From Bacillota bacterium (lineage in GTDB: Bacteria; Bacillota; Clostridia; Lachnospirales; Lachnospiraceae), in contig JAEWMT010000060.1 of NCBI GenBank assembly GCA_023393095.1, positions 1 through 22,678 of the forward strand: a stretch of DNA of 22,678 nt, written 5' to 3'. The translations under genes and the position numbers were made by a program. Below, piece after piece: positions 6,868-13,465 of the stretch; within the stretch, counting starts at the first letter, position 1, and every line of letters begins with the position of its first letter. The notes below the pieces were generated by a model. That model saw nothing but the letters and a program-made list of their open reading frames with translations. It was not told the DNA's origin and did not search any database.

Positions 6868-7074
6868 TTACATCTTTCGTTTTCCACTTGGATGGTCAAA
6901 TGTCGGCAGTACTTTGGTATAGCAGATTGTAGCATAGCCAATTACTTCTTTATCAACTGCTAATAAGGTAGTCTGATTTGAGTTACATAGATATTCTCTG
7001 TGTCCGTCAGTACCCGCTCTGGATTTTGCCAGGTACGTTGTTTGTATTGTTTGATAACATCGGTAAACTTTCAT
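6868..7074 (-). pseudogene. GNAT-like acetyltransferase fragment
   Basis: A 68-codon frame whose ATG overlaps the greA-like stop (TGATG), so translational coupling is possible. Its second half, LLAVDKEVIGYATICYTKV with LPTFDHPSGKR, resembles the central beta strands of GNAT acetyltransferases. The acetyl-CoA binding loop (R/Q-x-x-G-x-G/A) and all C-terminal strands are missing, and the frame stops two codons after PSGKR. The first 30 residues do not look like a GNAT N-terminus. I read it as a truncated or scrambled remnant; a genuine short protein is the alternative. Confidence 0.4.
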
Positions 7075-7577
7075 CAATATTTTTTAAGTTCATCTTCTCC
7101 GTTATCTTCAAGTTTTTCAATATTTCTAATTATTACATCATAGGAGCAGGTATCATTTACTTTGACTGTTAACTTGTCATTAACTCTGTGATGTAATAAA
7201 ACTTTTCCAAGTGGAGAATCAATACTTATTTTTTTATTTAAAGAATTTGATCTAACGGTGGTTACTATTTTCACCATCTCTTCTTCGTCATCGTCCGGGT
7301 AATATATCGTTACCCGGTCATTTAACCCCACTTCATCAGAATTAGAATCTTCTGAAATAATTTGGGCTGTTTTAATCATTCGTTCCAAATATCTTATTCT
7401 GCTCTCATTCTGATTTTTAAACTGCTTAGCTGCTTTATATTCGAAATTCTCACTTAAATCACCATGTGCCCTAGCCGTTTTAACATCTTCAAGAGCTTCT
7501 TTTCTGACAACAAGCTTTCGATATTCAATCTCTTCTTCCATCCTCTTAACATCTTTTTGCGTTATTTTATCATACAT
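7074..7577 (-). CDS. GreA/GreB-family transcript cleavage factor
   Basis: Gre factors insert a coiled coil into the RNA polymerase secondary channel and stimulate cleavage of backtracked RNA. Residues 1-75 form the coiled coil. Its tip, ARAHGDLSENFEYKAAKQF, keeps the acidic pair (Asp40, Glu43) equivalent to the catalytic residues of E. coli GreA, although the usual ENAEY is ENFEY. Residues 80-150 form the FKBP-like domain with SPLGKVLLHH. The C-terminal tail is short and acidic. At 167 residues it is slightly longer than usual GreA (~158). It may be a second, divergent Gre protein rather than the housekeeping copy. ATG at 7577 has AAGGAGA at proper spacing. It heads a small transcript with the GNAT fragment and the 247-aa gene. 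Confidence 0.85.
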   Translation of the reverse strand: MYDKITQKDVKRMEEEIEYRKLVVRKEALEDVKTARAHGDLSENFEYKAAKQFKNQNESRIRYLERMIKTAQIISEDSNSDEVGLNDRVTIYYPDDDEEEMVKIVTTVRSNSLNKKISIDSPLGKVLLHHRVNDKLTVKVNDTCSYDVIIRNIEKLEDNGEDELKKY

Positions 7578-7602
7578 GATATGTCTCCTTGTTCAAGATT
7601 CA

Positions 7603-7631
7603 ATAATACTAAAGTTATTTTGTATTCCTAA
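7603..7631 (-). promoter_or_regulatory. Weak promoter candidate for the greA-like gene
   Basis: Minus strand TTAGGA (7626-7631), 17 bases, TATTAT (7603-7608). The -35 is poor, but the same arrangement (TTAAGA-17-TATTAT) is conserved in the left repeat copy, where flanking bases have changed. Confidence 0.35.
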
Positions 7632-7718
7632 GATGTTAGGATACCATTACAGGTTATTTAATCGCTGATCTCCTAAATAAACTCTCTTAATTCCACTGTA
7701 GCTATGATAGAGTATTGA

Positions 7719-7745
7719 TCAATGATTATGCTAATCACAAAAGGA
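7719..7745 (-). pseudogene. Remnant of the 3' end of a second 247-aa-type gene
   Basis: Minus-strand codons read SFCD-stop-HNH-stop, matching the end of the 247-aa protein (SFHDWHNF-stop) with one internal stop codon. Similarity fades beyond 7745. Its position, upstream of the greA-like gene, is what a tandem duplication of the cassette would leave. Confidence 0.6.
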
Positions 7746-7811
7746 TGAGTAAGAATCTCATGCTTGGATATTTTCAGAGCTCATACCACATCTTATATTC
7801 GTTTTCTTTTA

Positions 7812-7886
7812 TTATACATGTTTCACCAAAATATTTCCATTAATATTTAAAAAGAGGTTAAGTTTATAGATCATTACATCTACCAT
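7812..7886 (-). CDS. Possible 24-residue peptide with strong ribosome site
   Basis: AGGAGG is five bases before an ATG at 7886, and the frame runs 24 codons to TAA. The peptide begins MVDVMIYKLNLFL and is hydrophobic. The ribosome site lies in one arm of the hairpin at 7854-7895, so translation would be blocked when the hairpin forms. The frame may be coincidental. Confidence 0.25.
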   Translation of the reverse strand: MVDVMIYKLNLFLNINGNILVKHV

Positions 7887-7895
7887 CTTAACCTC
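7849..7895 (-). terminator. Hairpin with T run downstream of tsf
   Basis: GAGGTTAAG/CTTAACCTC (nine pairs) with an inner TAGAT/ATCTA stem, followed on the minus strand by TTTTT. It could be a second terminator behind tsf, or the end of a very short transcript starting at the promoter-like sequence at 7910-7938. Confidence 0.55.
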
Positions 7896-7909
7896 CTGAT
7901 TTAAATACT

Positions 7910-7938
7910 TATATATCTCCAATTTTTTCTTGTGTCAC
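7910..7938 (-). promoter_or_regulatory. Promoter-like sequence for a very short unit
   Basis: Minus strand GTGACA (7933-7938), 17 bases, TATATA (7910-7915). It would start RNA a few bases before the AGGAGG at 7892-7897, making an RNA of about 55 bases ended by the hairpin. A moderate match in AT-rich DNA. Confidence 0.3.
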
Positions 7939-7999
7939 TTAAACTTTTTATTTTTTCCAGAAAATATACACTAGTATATGATACTTCATCCGATATAGT

Positions 8000-8030
8000 A
8001 AAACCGCCGAAAGCACTAAGTTTTCGGCGG
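8000..8030 (-). terminator. Intrinsic terminator of rpsB-tsf
   Basis: GC-rich stem CCGCCGAAA/TTTCGGCGG (nine perfect pairs, nine-base loop), the most GC-rich hairpin in the region. On the minus strand it is followed by TTTTACTAT. It lies about 130 bases after the tsf stop, beyond the tail repeats. Confidence 0.8.
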
Positions 8031-8053
8031 CTAAACACTATATAAATATTAAA

Positions 8054-8190
8054 TTAGATCTCATCTATTTTGTAACCTTCTCAAAAAAGCTGCATTTACT
8101 TATTGACTAGTTTCCCATCTGCTTAGCAACCTTCTCAAAGAAGTTGCATTTACTTAGTACTAGTTTCCCATCTGCTTAGCAACTTCTTCT
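8054..8190 (-). repeat. Tandem copies of the tsf 3' end
   Basis: The period is 53-54 bases. The functional tail (from 8160) is followed by a second copy at 8107-8159 reading KCNFFEKVAKQMGN-stop and a third at 8054-8106 reading KCSFFEKVTK-stop. Both align with the real end SENFAEEVAKQMGN-stop. The copy nearest the gene keeps 21 identical bases across GTTTCCCATCTGCTTAGCAA and the flanking C. The units are out of frame with each other and lie after the stop, so they are not translated as part of EF-Ts. Confidence 0.8.
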
Positions 8191-9092
8191 GCAAAGTTTT
8201 CGCTTTTTTTCTCAAGGCCTTCGCCTGTCTCGAAACGTACGAAACGCTTAACAGAAACAGTAGAACCAACCTGCTTGGATACATTAGCAAGATACTGTCC
8301 AACAGTTAAATCGCCGTCTTTTACATATACCTGATCAACAAGGCAGAATTCCTTTAATTCTTTGCTTAAACGACCTTCCATCATTTTCTCAATGATGTTC
8401 TCAGGTTTCTTAGCATTTGCTGGATCGTTAGCGATCTGAGCTTTTATGATTTCTTTTTCATGTGCTATGAAATCAGCTGAAATCTCGTCCTGTGTTACAT
8501 ACTTCGGAGATAACGCTGCAATCTGCATTGCTACGTTTTTAGCAGCTTCCTGAACTTCATCATTAACAACTGTTGTGTCAACGTCTACAAGAATACCGAT
8601 TCTTCCGCCGCCATGGATATAGCTACATACAAATCCATTCGCTGCTTCAACCTTTTCAAATCTTCTGATGTTCATGTTCTCACCAATGACTGCGATCATG
8701 GATGATAATTCTTCTTTAACGGTCTTAGCTGTATCAAGAGCCCATGGTTCTGCAAGGAAAGAATCCAAGTCAGTAGTAGAAGTCTTTGTTGCCTGTGCTG
8801 CTACAGCTGCAACGAAATCTCTGAATTTCTCATTCTTTGCAACAAAGTCAGTCTCACTATTAACTTCAACGATGGATGCAACCTTGCCATCAGCGCTGAT
8901 ATTAACATCAACTACACCTTCTGCTGCAATTCTACCAGCTTTTTTCTCAGCTGCAGCAAGTCCTTTTTCTCTTAAGAACTCAACTGCTTTATCCATATCA
9001 CCTTCGGTAGCTGCAAGAGCTTTCTTGCAGTCCATCATTCCAGCACCGGTCATCTCTCTTAAATCTTTTACCATTTTAGCAGTAACTTCCAT
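8160..9092 (-). CDS. tsf: Translation elongation factor Ts
   Basis: EF-Ts exchanges GDP for GTP on EF-Tu in the cytosol. Both family signatures are present: MVKDLREMTGAGMMDCKKAL near the N-terminus and EVNSETDFVAKNEKF around residue 76-90. The C-terminal block GDLTVGQYL follows. At 310 residues the length is normal for Firmicutes. Open frame continues to 9149, but GGAGG lies five to six bases before the ATG at 9092 and the family starts at MEVTAKMV, so I use that start. It follows rpsB by 168 bases containing a hairpin. The end of the gene has been copied twice downstream. Confidence 0.96.
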   Translation of the reverse strand: MEVTAKMVKDLREMTGAGMMDCKKALAATEGDMDKAVEFLREKGLAAAEKKAGRIAAEGVVDVNISADGKVASIVEVNSETDFVAKNEKFRDFVAAVAAQATKTSTTDLDSFLAEPWALDTAKTVKEELSSMIAVIGENMNIRRFEKVEAANGFVCSYIHGGGRIGILVDVDTTVVNDEVQEAAKNVAMQIAALSPKYVTQDEISADFIAHEKEIIKAQIANDPANAKKPENIIEKMMEGRLSKELKEFCLVDQVYVKDGDLTVGQYLANVSKQVGSTVSVKRFVRFETGEGLEKKSENFAEEVAKQMGN

Positions 9093-9206
9093 ATTAACCT
9101 CCATCTTTATGCCAAGTTCCTTTAAGTACATTAATATTAACATTGGCAAATTTTCTGTTATTATTTTGGTTTTTTATCAATTCAAATCAAAGAATACTCA
9201 CCTTAA

Positions 9207-9240
9207 AATTCCATGCCTGCAAACCTGCAAGCATGGAATT
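9207..9240 (-). other. Hairpin between rpsB and tsf
   Basis: AATTCCATGC/GCATGGAATT (ten perfect pairs, 14-base loop), followed on the minus strand by a short TT and then AAGG. It is in the place where many bacteria have a partial terminator or processing site between rpsB and tsf. The weak T tract favours partial read-through or an RNA processing/stability role. Confidence 0.6.
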
Positions 9241-9260
9241 ATCTATATGATAATGATTAA

Positions 9261-10016
9261 CTATTCTGAAACTGCATTTTCCATAGCAACATCTGCATCT
9301 GCTTCTACAGCATTTTCTGCATCTGTTAACTGAACGCCCTGATTTGCTTCGATAACAGCATCCGCCATCTTGGAAACAATTAATTTAACTGCTCTAATTG
9401 CATCATCATTACCAGGGATTACGAAGTCTAATTCTTCTGGATCACAGTTGGTATCTGCAATTCCAACAAGCGGAATACCTAATGTATGTGCTTCCTGGAT
9501 ACAAATTCTTTCCTTCTTAGGATCTACTACGAAAATAGCATCCGGAATTTTCTTCATATTCTTAATACCGCCAAGGTTCTTCTCAAGCTTTTCCCATTCT
9601 TTCTTAAGCTGAATTACTTCTTTCTTAGGAAGAACTTCAAAAGTACCATCCTCGGACATTTTCTCGATTTCTCTTAATCTTTCAATTCTGCTTTTGATGG
9701 TCTTATAGTTAGTTAACATACCACCTAACCATCTCTCGTTAACATAGAACATACCGCAACGCTCTGCTTCAGTCTTTACTGCATCCTGAGCCTGCTTCTT
9801 AGTTCCTACAAAAAGAACTGAACCGCCTTCAGCAACAACATTTTTAATTGCTGTGTAAGCTTCGTCTACTTTACCAACAGACTTCTGTAAGTCGATAATA
9901 TAGATACCATTTCTCTCTGTGTAGATGTACTCTGCCATCTTAGGGTTCCATCTTCTTGTCTGGTGTCCGAAATGTACACCGGCTTCCAATAACTGTTTCA
10001 TTGAAATAACGCTCAT
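9261..10016 (-). CDS. rpsB: 30S ribosomal protein S2
   Basis: Small-subunit protein S2. The N-terminus MSVISMKQLLEAGVHFGHQ with RRWNPKM is diagnostic. Also present are the FVGTKKQAQDAV block, RWLGGMLTNYKTI, and PDAIFVVDPKKE with the IPLVGIADTNCDP core. Open frame reaches 10049, but GGAGG is six bases before the ATG at 10016, giving 251 residues and the expected family start. An acidic Ala/Glu-rich tail ends the protein, as often seen in Clostridia. A strong promoter lies about 110 bases upstream. Confidence 0.97.
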   Translation of the reverse strand: MSVISMKQLLEAGVHFGHQTRRWNPKMAEYIYTERNGIYIIDLQKSVGKVDEAYTAIKNVVAEGGSVLFVGTKKQAQDAVKTEAERCGMFYVNERWLGGMLTNYKTIKSRIERLREIEKMSEDGTFEVLPKKEVIQLKKEWEKLEKNLGGIKNMKKIPDAIFVVDPKKERICIQEAHTLGIPLVGIADTNCDPEELDFVIPGNDDAIRAVKLIVSKMADAVIEANQGVQLTDAENAVEADADVAMENAVSE

Positions 10017-10124
10017 AATTGACCTCCATTTGGTTGTTTTCTTCCGCATATATCATATTTCTTACAAACCGATTAAGCATTGGCACCTTGCAAAAAATCA
10101 ATATGCGTGTAATTTGCCTTTGAA

Positions 10125-10153
10125 ATTATAACATAACATTATATGGATAGCAA
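10125..10153 (-). promoter_or_regulatory. Extended -10 promoter of rpsB-tsf
   Basis: Minus strand TTGCTA (10148-10153), 17 bases, TATAAT (10125-10130), with TGT directly before the -10 (TGTTATAAT), an extended -10. The -35 lies just before the end of the upstream gene (stop at 10157). The leader is about 100 bases; I saw no clear S2 autoregulatory fold. Confidence 0.8.
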
Positions 10154-10156
10154 GAA

Positions 10157-10708
10157 TTATTTTTTTGAATCATAAGTGATCTCTTTGATGATATTATCAT
10201 AAGTTGCATTTTGAGAAACCGAAAATGATCCCACCTTAATAAGGCCAGCTTTTTTTAAATTAATGATATATTGATTAAATGCATCTGCATCCTTTATAAG
10301 TCCCTTCTCTACCAATAGCTTTGCCACCTTACCTGAAGACATCCCTTTTTGGATCGTAAACTGTATCTTCCTGCTCTGCTCTAATTGTTTTGTATTAGTA
10401 TTTTTTGAAGAGGATTCTTTTTCTGGTGCCTTTGTAGGCTCCACTGAAGGTTTCTCGGTTGGTTTGGTAGACGGAGCATTTGTAGGCTTTGCTGTGGGTG
10501 ATGGCTTCGGAGTTAATGTAAGGTTCATATCTTCCAGCGCTTTATCAAGGTCTGATTTATTATCATTTTTCATGACCATTCCCAGCTTTTTTGCACGATC
10601 CCTGATTTGATCGTCTGATAGCTTTCCTTGTGGGTTACTTATGTCTATAATAAGAGTCGTAAGTATAATTCCCAAACCTAAGCCTCTCATAAAGTATTTT
10701 AATTTCAT
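10157..10708 (-). CDS. Membrane-anchored protein with MltG/YceG LysM-like domain
   Basis: A basic N-terminus and a hydrophobic segment at about residues 8-22 anchor it in the membrane. A Pro/Thr/Lys-rich spacer at 64-100 (repeats of K-P-T and A-P) is typical of wall-spanning linkers. The last ~65 residues (KIQFTIQKGMSSGKVAKLLV, then EKGLIKDADAFNQYI and an Ile/Gly-rich end) resemble the LysM-like N-terminal subdomain of MltG endolytic transglycosylases. No catalytic part of MltG follows, so it is unlikely to cut glycan and may only bind or localise. The ribosome site is weak. It follows the SwrB-like gene by 24 bases and is the last gene before the rpsB promoter. Confidence 0.7.
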   Translation of the reverse strand: MKLKYFMRGLGLGIILTTLIIDISNPQGKLSDDQIRDRAKKLGMVMKNDNKSDLDKALEDMNLTLTPKPSPTAKPTNAPSTKPTEKPSVEPTKAPEKESSSKNTNTKQLEQSRKIQFTIQKGMSSGKVAKLLVEKGLIKDADAFNQYIINLKKAGLIKVGSFSVSQNATYDNIIKEITYDSKK

Positions 10709-10732
10709 AACTTCTGCACCAAGCCTTTCAAA

Positions 10733-11428
10733 TTACTTTTTACCTTTAAATAAATCAATTACCAGCTTTACTTCTCCCTGTCCCAGATCAAGTAATTTTG
10801 ATATTTCCATTATGGACTTACCTTTGGAATACAACGAAAGTATTTGTGCATTGTTATTGTCACTAGTGCTGCTTGCTGATGGTATATCCTGTAGTAAATC
10901 AACAGGATTAATCTCTACATCCTTTGATTTTTCCATATGCGCAGCTTGTGTAACAGGCTTTGTTGCAGTTGTTTTATTTTCTTTAGCATTCTGCTCTATA
11001 CTATTTTTATTCTTGCTTTCTAATATATCTTCAACTTTCTTCTTGGAGGAGTCAATCTCCTTCACTGTAGATTTCAGTTCCTTTTCCTTATCATTTAACA
11101 TGTTATAAAGGAAGATAACTTCTTCATGATTCCGATTTATTTTCTCTAAAATCTGTTCAGAAAATTCATTAACCGCCATAATTTTTTCATTTGAAATTTT
11201 ACTTAGATTATCATCTGTACGGATAATAACCTCTTCACTTACATCTGCCAAAAGCTCATTCATCTTATTCTTTAGCTGTGAATTATCTTCTTCCGTTAAT
11301 CTATTCATTCCGGAGAATGATCCTCCAGCGATTGGTGAAGATAATTTTTGAGATTTATCTACCAGAATACAGCTGATGATGATTATAATGATTCCGATGA
11401 CGATTAAAGTTATTTCTAATGGGTTCAT
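10733..11428 (-). CDS. SwrB-like membrane protein (DUF6115-type)
   Basis: The protein has one N-terminal membrane helix (residues 4-23, Ile-rich), a long charged coiled-coil region (about 45-140), a low-complexity linker, and a C-terminal helix-turn-helix-like end (ILSLYSKGKSIMEISKLLDL with QGEVKLVIDLFKGKK) usual for DUF6115. Position after sigD/fapA and before rpsB is that of swrB (ylxL) in B. subtilis. SwrB is a membrane protein that activates flagellar export and hook-basal body completion. Sequence similarity to SwrB itself cannot be measured here, so the role is inferred from architecture and location. ATG at 11428 has GGAGG close by. Confidence 0.65.
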   Translation of the reverse strand: MNPLEITLIVIGIIIIIISCILVDKSQKLSSPIAGGSFSGMNRLTEEDNSQLKNKMNELLADVSEEVIIRTDDNLSKISNEKIMAVNEFSEQILEKINRNHEEVIFLYNMLNDKEKELKSTVKEIDSSKKKVEDILESKNKNSIEQNAKENKTTATKPVTQAAHMEKSKDVEINPVDLLQDIPSASSTSDNNNAQILSLYSKGKSIMEISKLLDLGQGEVKLVIDLFKGKK

Positions 11429-11441
11429 ATTTCCTCCAAGT

Positions 11442-11747
11442 TTATATCATTATGTCGATACCACCACTTTTATGCTGGTCTTTAGACTCTTTATTTTTAT
11501 CTTTGCCGTTATTTTTTTTTCTACTGCCCGTACCGGAATATTGATTGTTGCCTTTTTCTTTGGCATCATATCGGTATTCGTCATTCTCGGATTTTGATGT
11601 CTGCGTAGGTTTATATTGCTCCTGCCGGATCATATTCTGGAAGTTTTTATTTGACTGATCCTGTGCATGCTGTAATTTTTGAATTTCAATCTGCTGAATT
11701 TGAGCAGCCTCCTGAGTTTTCATAATATCAATTGGTCTAAATTGCAT
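11442..11747 (-). CDS. Small Gln/Lys-rich hydrophilic protein of the flagellar operon
   Basis: A 101-residue, very polar protein with no membrane segment. The first 45 residues are likely helical and Gln-rich (EAAQIQQIEIQKLQHAQDQ). The remainder is Lys/Asn/Ser-rich and probably disordered, ending GGIDIMI. A strong GGAGG is seven bases before the ATG at 11747. It sits between fapA and the SwrB-like gene with gaps of 55 and 13 bases. I do not recognise the family. Location suggests a flagellar or motility accessory role, but the sequence does not prove this. Confidence 0.7.
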   Translation of the reverse strand: MQFRPIDIMKTQEAAQIQQIEIQKLQHAQDQSNKNFQNMIRQEQYKPTQTSKSENDEYRYDAKEKGNNQYSGTGSRKKNNGKDKNKESKDQHKSGGIDIMI

Positions 11748-11802
11748 ATCAAAACCTCCATTATGCAGACAACGGCACCATCCATTGAATTAACAGCGAT
11801 AT

Positions 11803-13404
11803 TTATAACGGAATTATTTTTATATCTGCACGGTCTCTTATAAATTTACTATAATGGATCATGTCCCGGACAAAATATATTACATTGGATATCACTATTT
11901 TGGTACCAGGATATACTACATCAGAAACTTTTATCATTCCAGATGTGTTATTCTCCATCTCAATTTTTAAGTCTTCATAACGTCTTAGAGCTTCTTTGAG
12001 TTGCGTTTCAAGTAAAATATTATTCTGTGTTACCTGTTTTAAATATCCTTGTTTTTCAGGTGTTAACTTAACCCCCATCGTCATCTTTTTTCGAAATAAT
12101 GCCAATGCCTGGGATAGTTTTTCCTTCTCCTCTTTCATATTAACAAGACTCTTTTCTAACTCTCGAAACTCCGTAATAACCTGAGGATCAATTCCCACCT
12201 CCAGTAAAGTTAAGTTACCCATTTGAGAACCAGCTGTTTTTACTGAAATCATGGTACCAGATCGAATTTCTCCTCCGGTCACGAAGCCTCTTTTTCCACC
12301 TACGACAACATCTCCCTTTGCAGCTACTTTACTATGAAGAATCGACTCAGTTGAAACATAACCACCAGCATAAACTTCTGCATTTTCTATGAATTTTGTA
12401 ATAATATTACCGTTAGCTTTTAATATTCCTTTATTCATACCCTGCATGCCACGTTTTAAAATAATCTGTCCTCCGGCTTCTAAGTAGGAACCTTCAACGA
12501 CACCATTTACCTCAATATCGCCTTTTGCTTTGACAGAATACCCGGTTATTACATTCCCCTTTACAACAACATTTCCTTCATACTCAATATCACCGGTTGA
12601 TGCATCCACATCAGCGGCTACCTCATAGGTGTCGGAAACAAAGACTCTTCCATCCGTTAATGTAACATGTCCATCCACATCCGAAAACATCTTTAAACCA
12701 TCCTCTGATAAATGGATTTTATTTCCATGCCGTAACACACAATTATTTACCTTTAACGGACGTAGAATATTTCCGCATACATCAATACCAGGCTTTCCTG
12801 GATCCATTGGTGTCAGAGTCGCTAATAAATCCCCTTTATTACAACAACTGATCATATTAAGACGATGAAAATCAACCGTTCCGTCTTCATTTCTCTTTGG
12901 TTTCAATGTAAGATCCGTATTAAAATGATATGTAATGACTGCATCACTACCCTGAACAGCTGGAGTAGCTTTTGCCAGAATATAATCAGTGCAATAGTGC
13001 TTATCCAGCAGAAAATCACTAATAACCTCTTCATCCAGCCCGTACTTAATTCTAGCTTTTACAAGTTCATTTATTATATCATCCTTAGTAATCGAACGTC
13101 CTCCATCTGATGGTGGATAGAACCTTCCTTTGGCATACATCTTTTCTTCATCTAGATAAATCATTATACTTTCATCAATAGATCCAAAAGTTGCATTCGA
13201 TATTTTTACCTCAGCAGTGCCATTCAAGGAACTAAGGGCTCTACCAATTGCAATTTTGTCAAATTCATATATTTTACAATCGGCCAAATAATTACTTATT
13301 TCATCATAGGCTACTTTTTCACCATTTTCCACTGCTTCGAACAACTTTATATACAAGCCATCTGCCTTTGTTACCAACTGAAAGTAACCATTCCTGCTTT
13401 CCAT
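11803..13404 (-). CDS. fapA: FapA family protein (DUF342)
   Basis: A 533-residue cytosolic protein. Residues about 80-250 form the FapA N-terminal domain with the PMDPGKPGIDVCG motif (199-211). Residues about 255-400 show short repeating beta turns (GNVVVKGNVITGYSVKAKGD and following) as in a right-handed parallel beta-helix. A coiled coil spans about 410-485 and a small C-terminal beta domain ends the protein. FapA proteins commonly lie in flagellar or chemotaxis operons; in Vibrio vulnificus FapA is linked to flagellar assembly and EIIA-Glc. The precise role in Firmicutes is unclear. ATG at 13404 follows AGGAGG by seven bases. It lies 61 bases after sigD. Confidence 0.88.
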   Translation of the reverse strand: MESRNGYFQLVTKADGLYIKLFEAVENGEKVAYDEISNYLADCKIYEFDKIAIGRALSSLNGTAEVKISNATFGSIDESIMIYLDEEKMYAKGRFYPPSDGGRSITKDDIINELVKARIKYGLDEEVISDFLLDKHYCTDYILAKATPAVQGSDAVITYHFNTDLTLKPKRNEDGTVDFHRLNMISCCNKGDLLATLTPMDPGKPGIDVCGNILRPLKVNNCVLRHGNKIHLSEDGLKMFSDVDGHVTLTDGRVFVSDTYEVAADVDASTGDIEYEGNVVVKGNVITGYSVKAKGDIEVNGVVEGSYLEAGGQIILKRGMQGMNKGILKANGNIITKFIENAEVYAGGYVSTESILHSKVAAKGDVVVGGKRGFVTGGEIRSGTMISVKTAGSQMGNLTLLEVGIDPQVITEFRELEKSLVNMKEEKEKLSQALALFRKKMTMGVKLTPEKQGYLKQVTQNNILLETQLKEALRRYEDLKIEMENNTSGMIKVSDVVYPGTKIVISNVIYFVRDMIHYSKFIRDRADIKIIPL

Positions 13405-13465
13405 ATCCGCACCTCCTAATGAATATTCATAATAATGATTTTCATTTAAGCCTAACCATGGATAT

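Larger units (their letters stand above)
7548..7745 (-). repeat. Imperfect direct repeat, right copy
   Basis: Counterpart of 5915-6104, in the same orientation. It contains the true start of the greA-like gene, its upstream region, and at 7719-7745 a broken end of a 247-aa-type gene. Together the two copies bracket greA-like, GNAT fragment and 247-aa gene. Confidence 0.75.
7578..8159. other. Spacer between tsf and the greA-like gene
   Basis: A 582-base region holding, from right to left: two decayed copies of the tsf tail (8054-8159), the tsf terminator (8000-8030), a compact promoter/short frame/hairpin unit (7812-7938), the broken end of a 247-aa-type gene (7719-7745) and the greA-like promoter. 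No full-length gene is present. Confidence 0.7.

Noticed and set aside
8668..9333. Long open frame of 221 codons on the plus strand opposite tsf
   Set aside because: It is the antisense shadow of tsf and the rpsB end, low in complexity (Ser/Ala/Thr-rich) with no ribosome site; tsf on the other strand is certain.
10017..10124. S2 autoregulatory leader before rpsB
   Set aside because: Only short, weak pairings were found; no structure I could match to a known leader.
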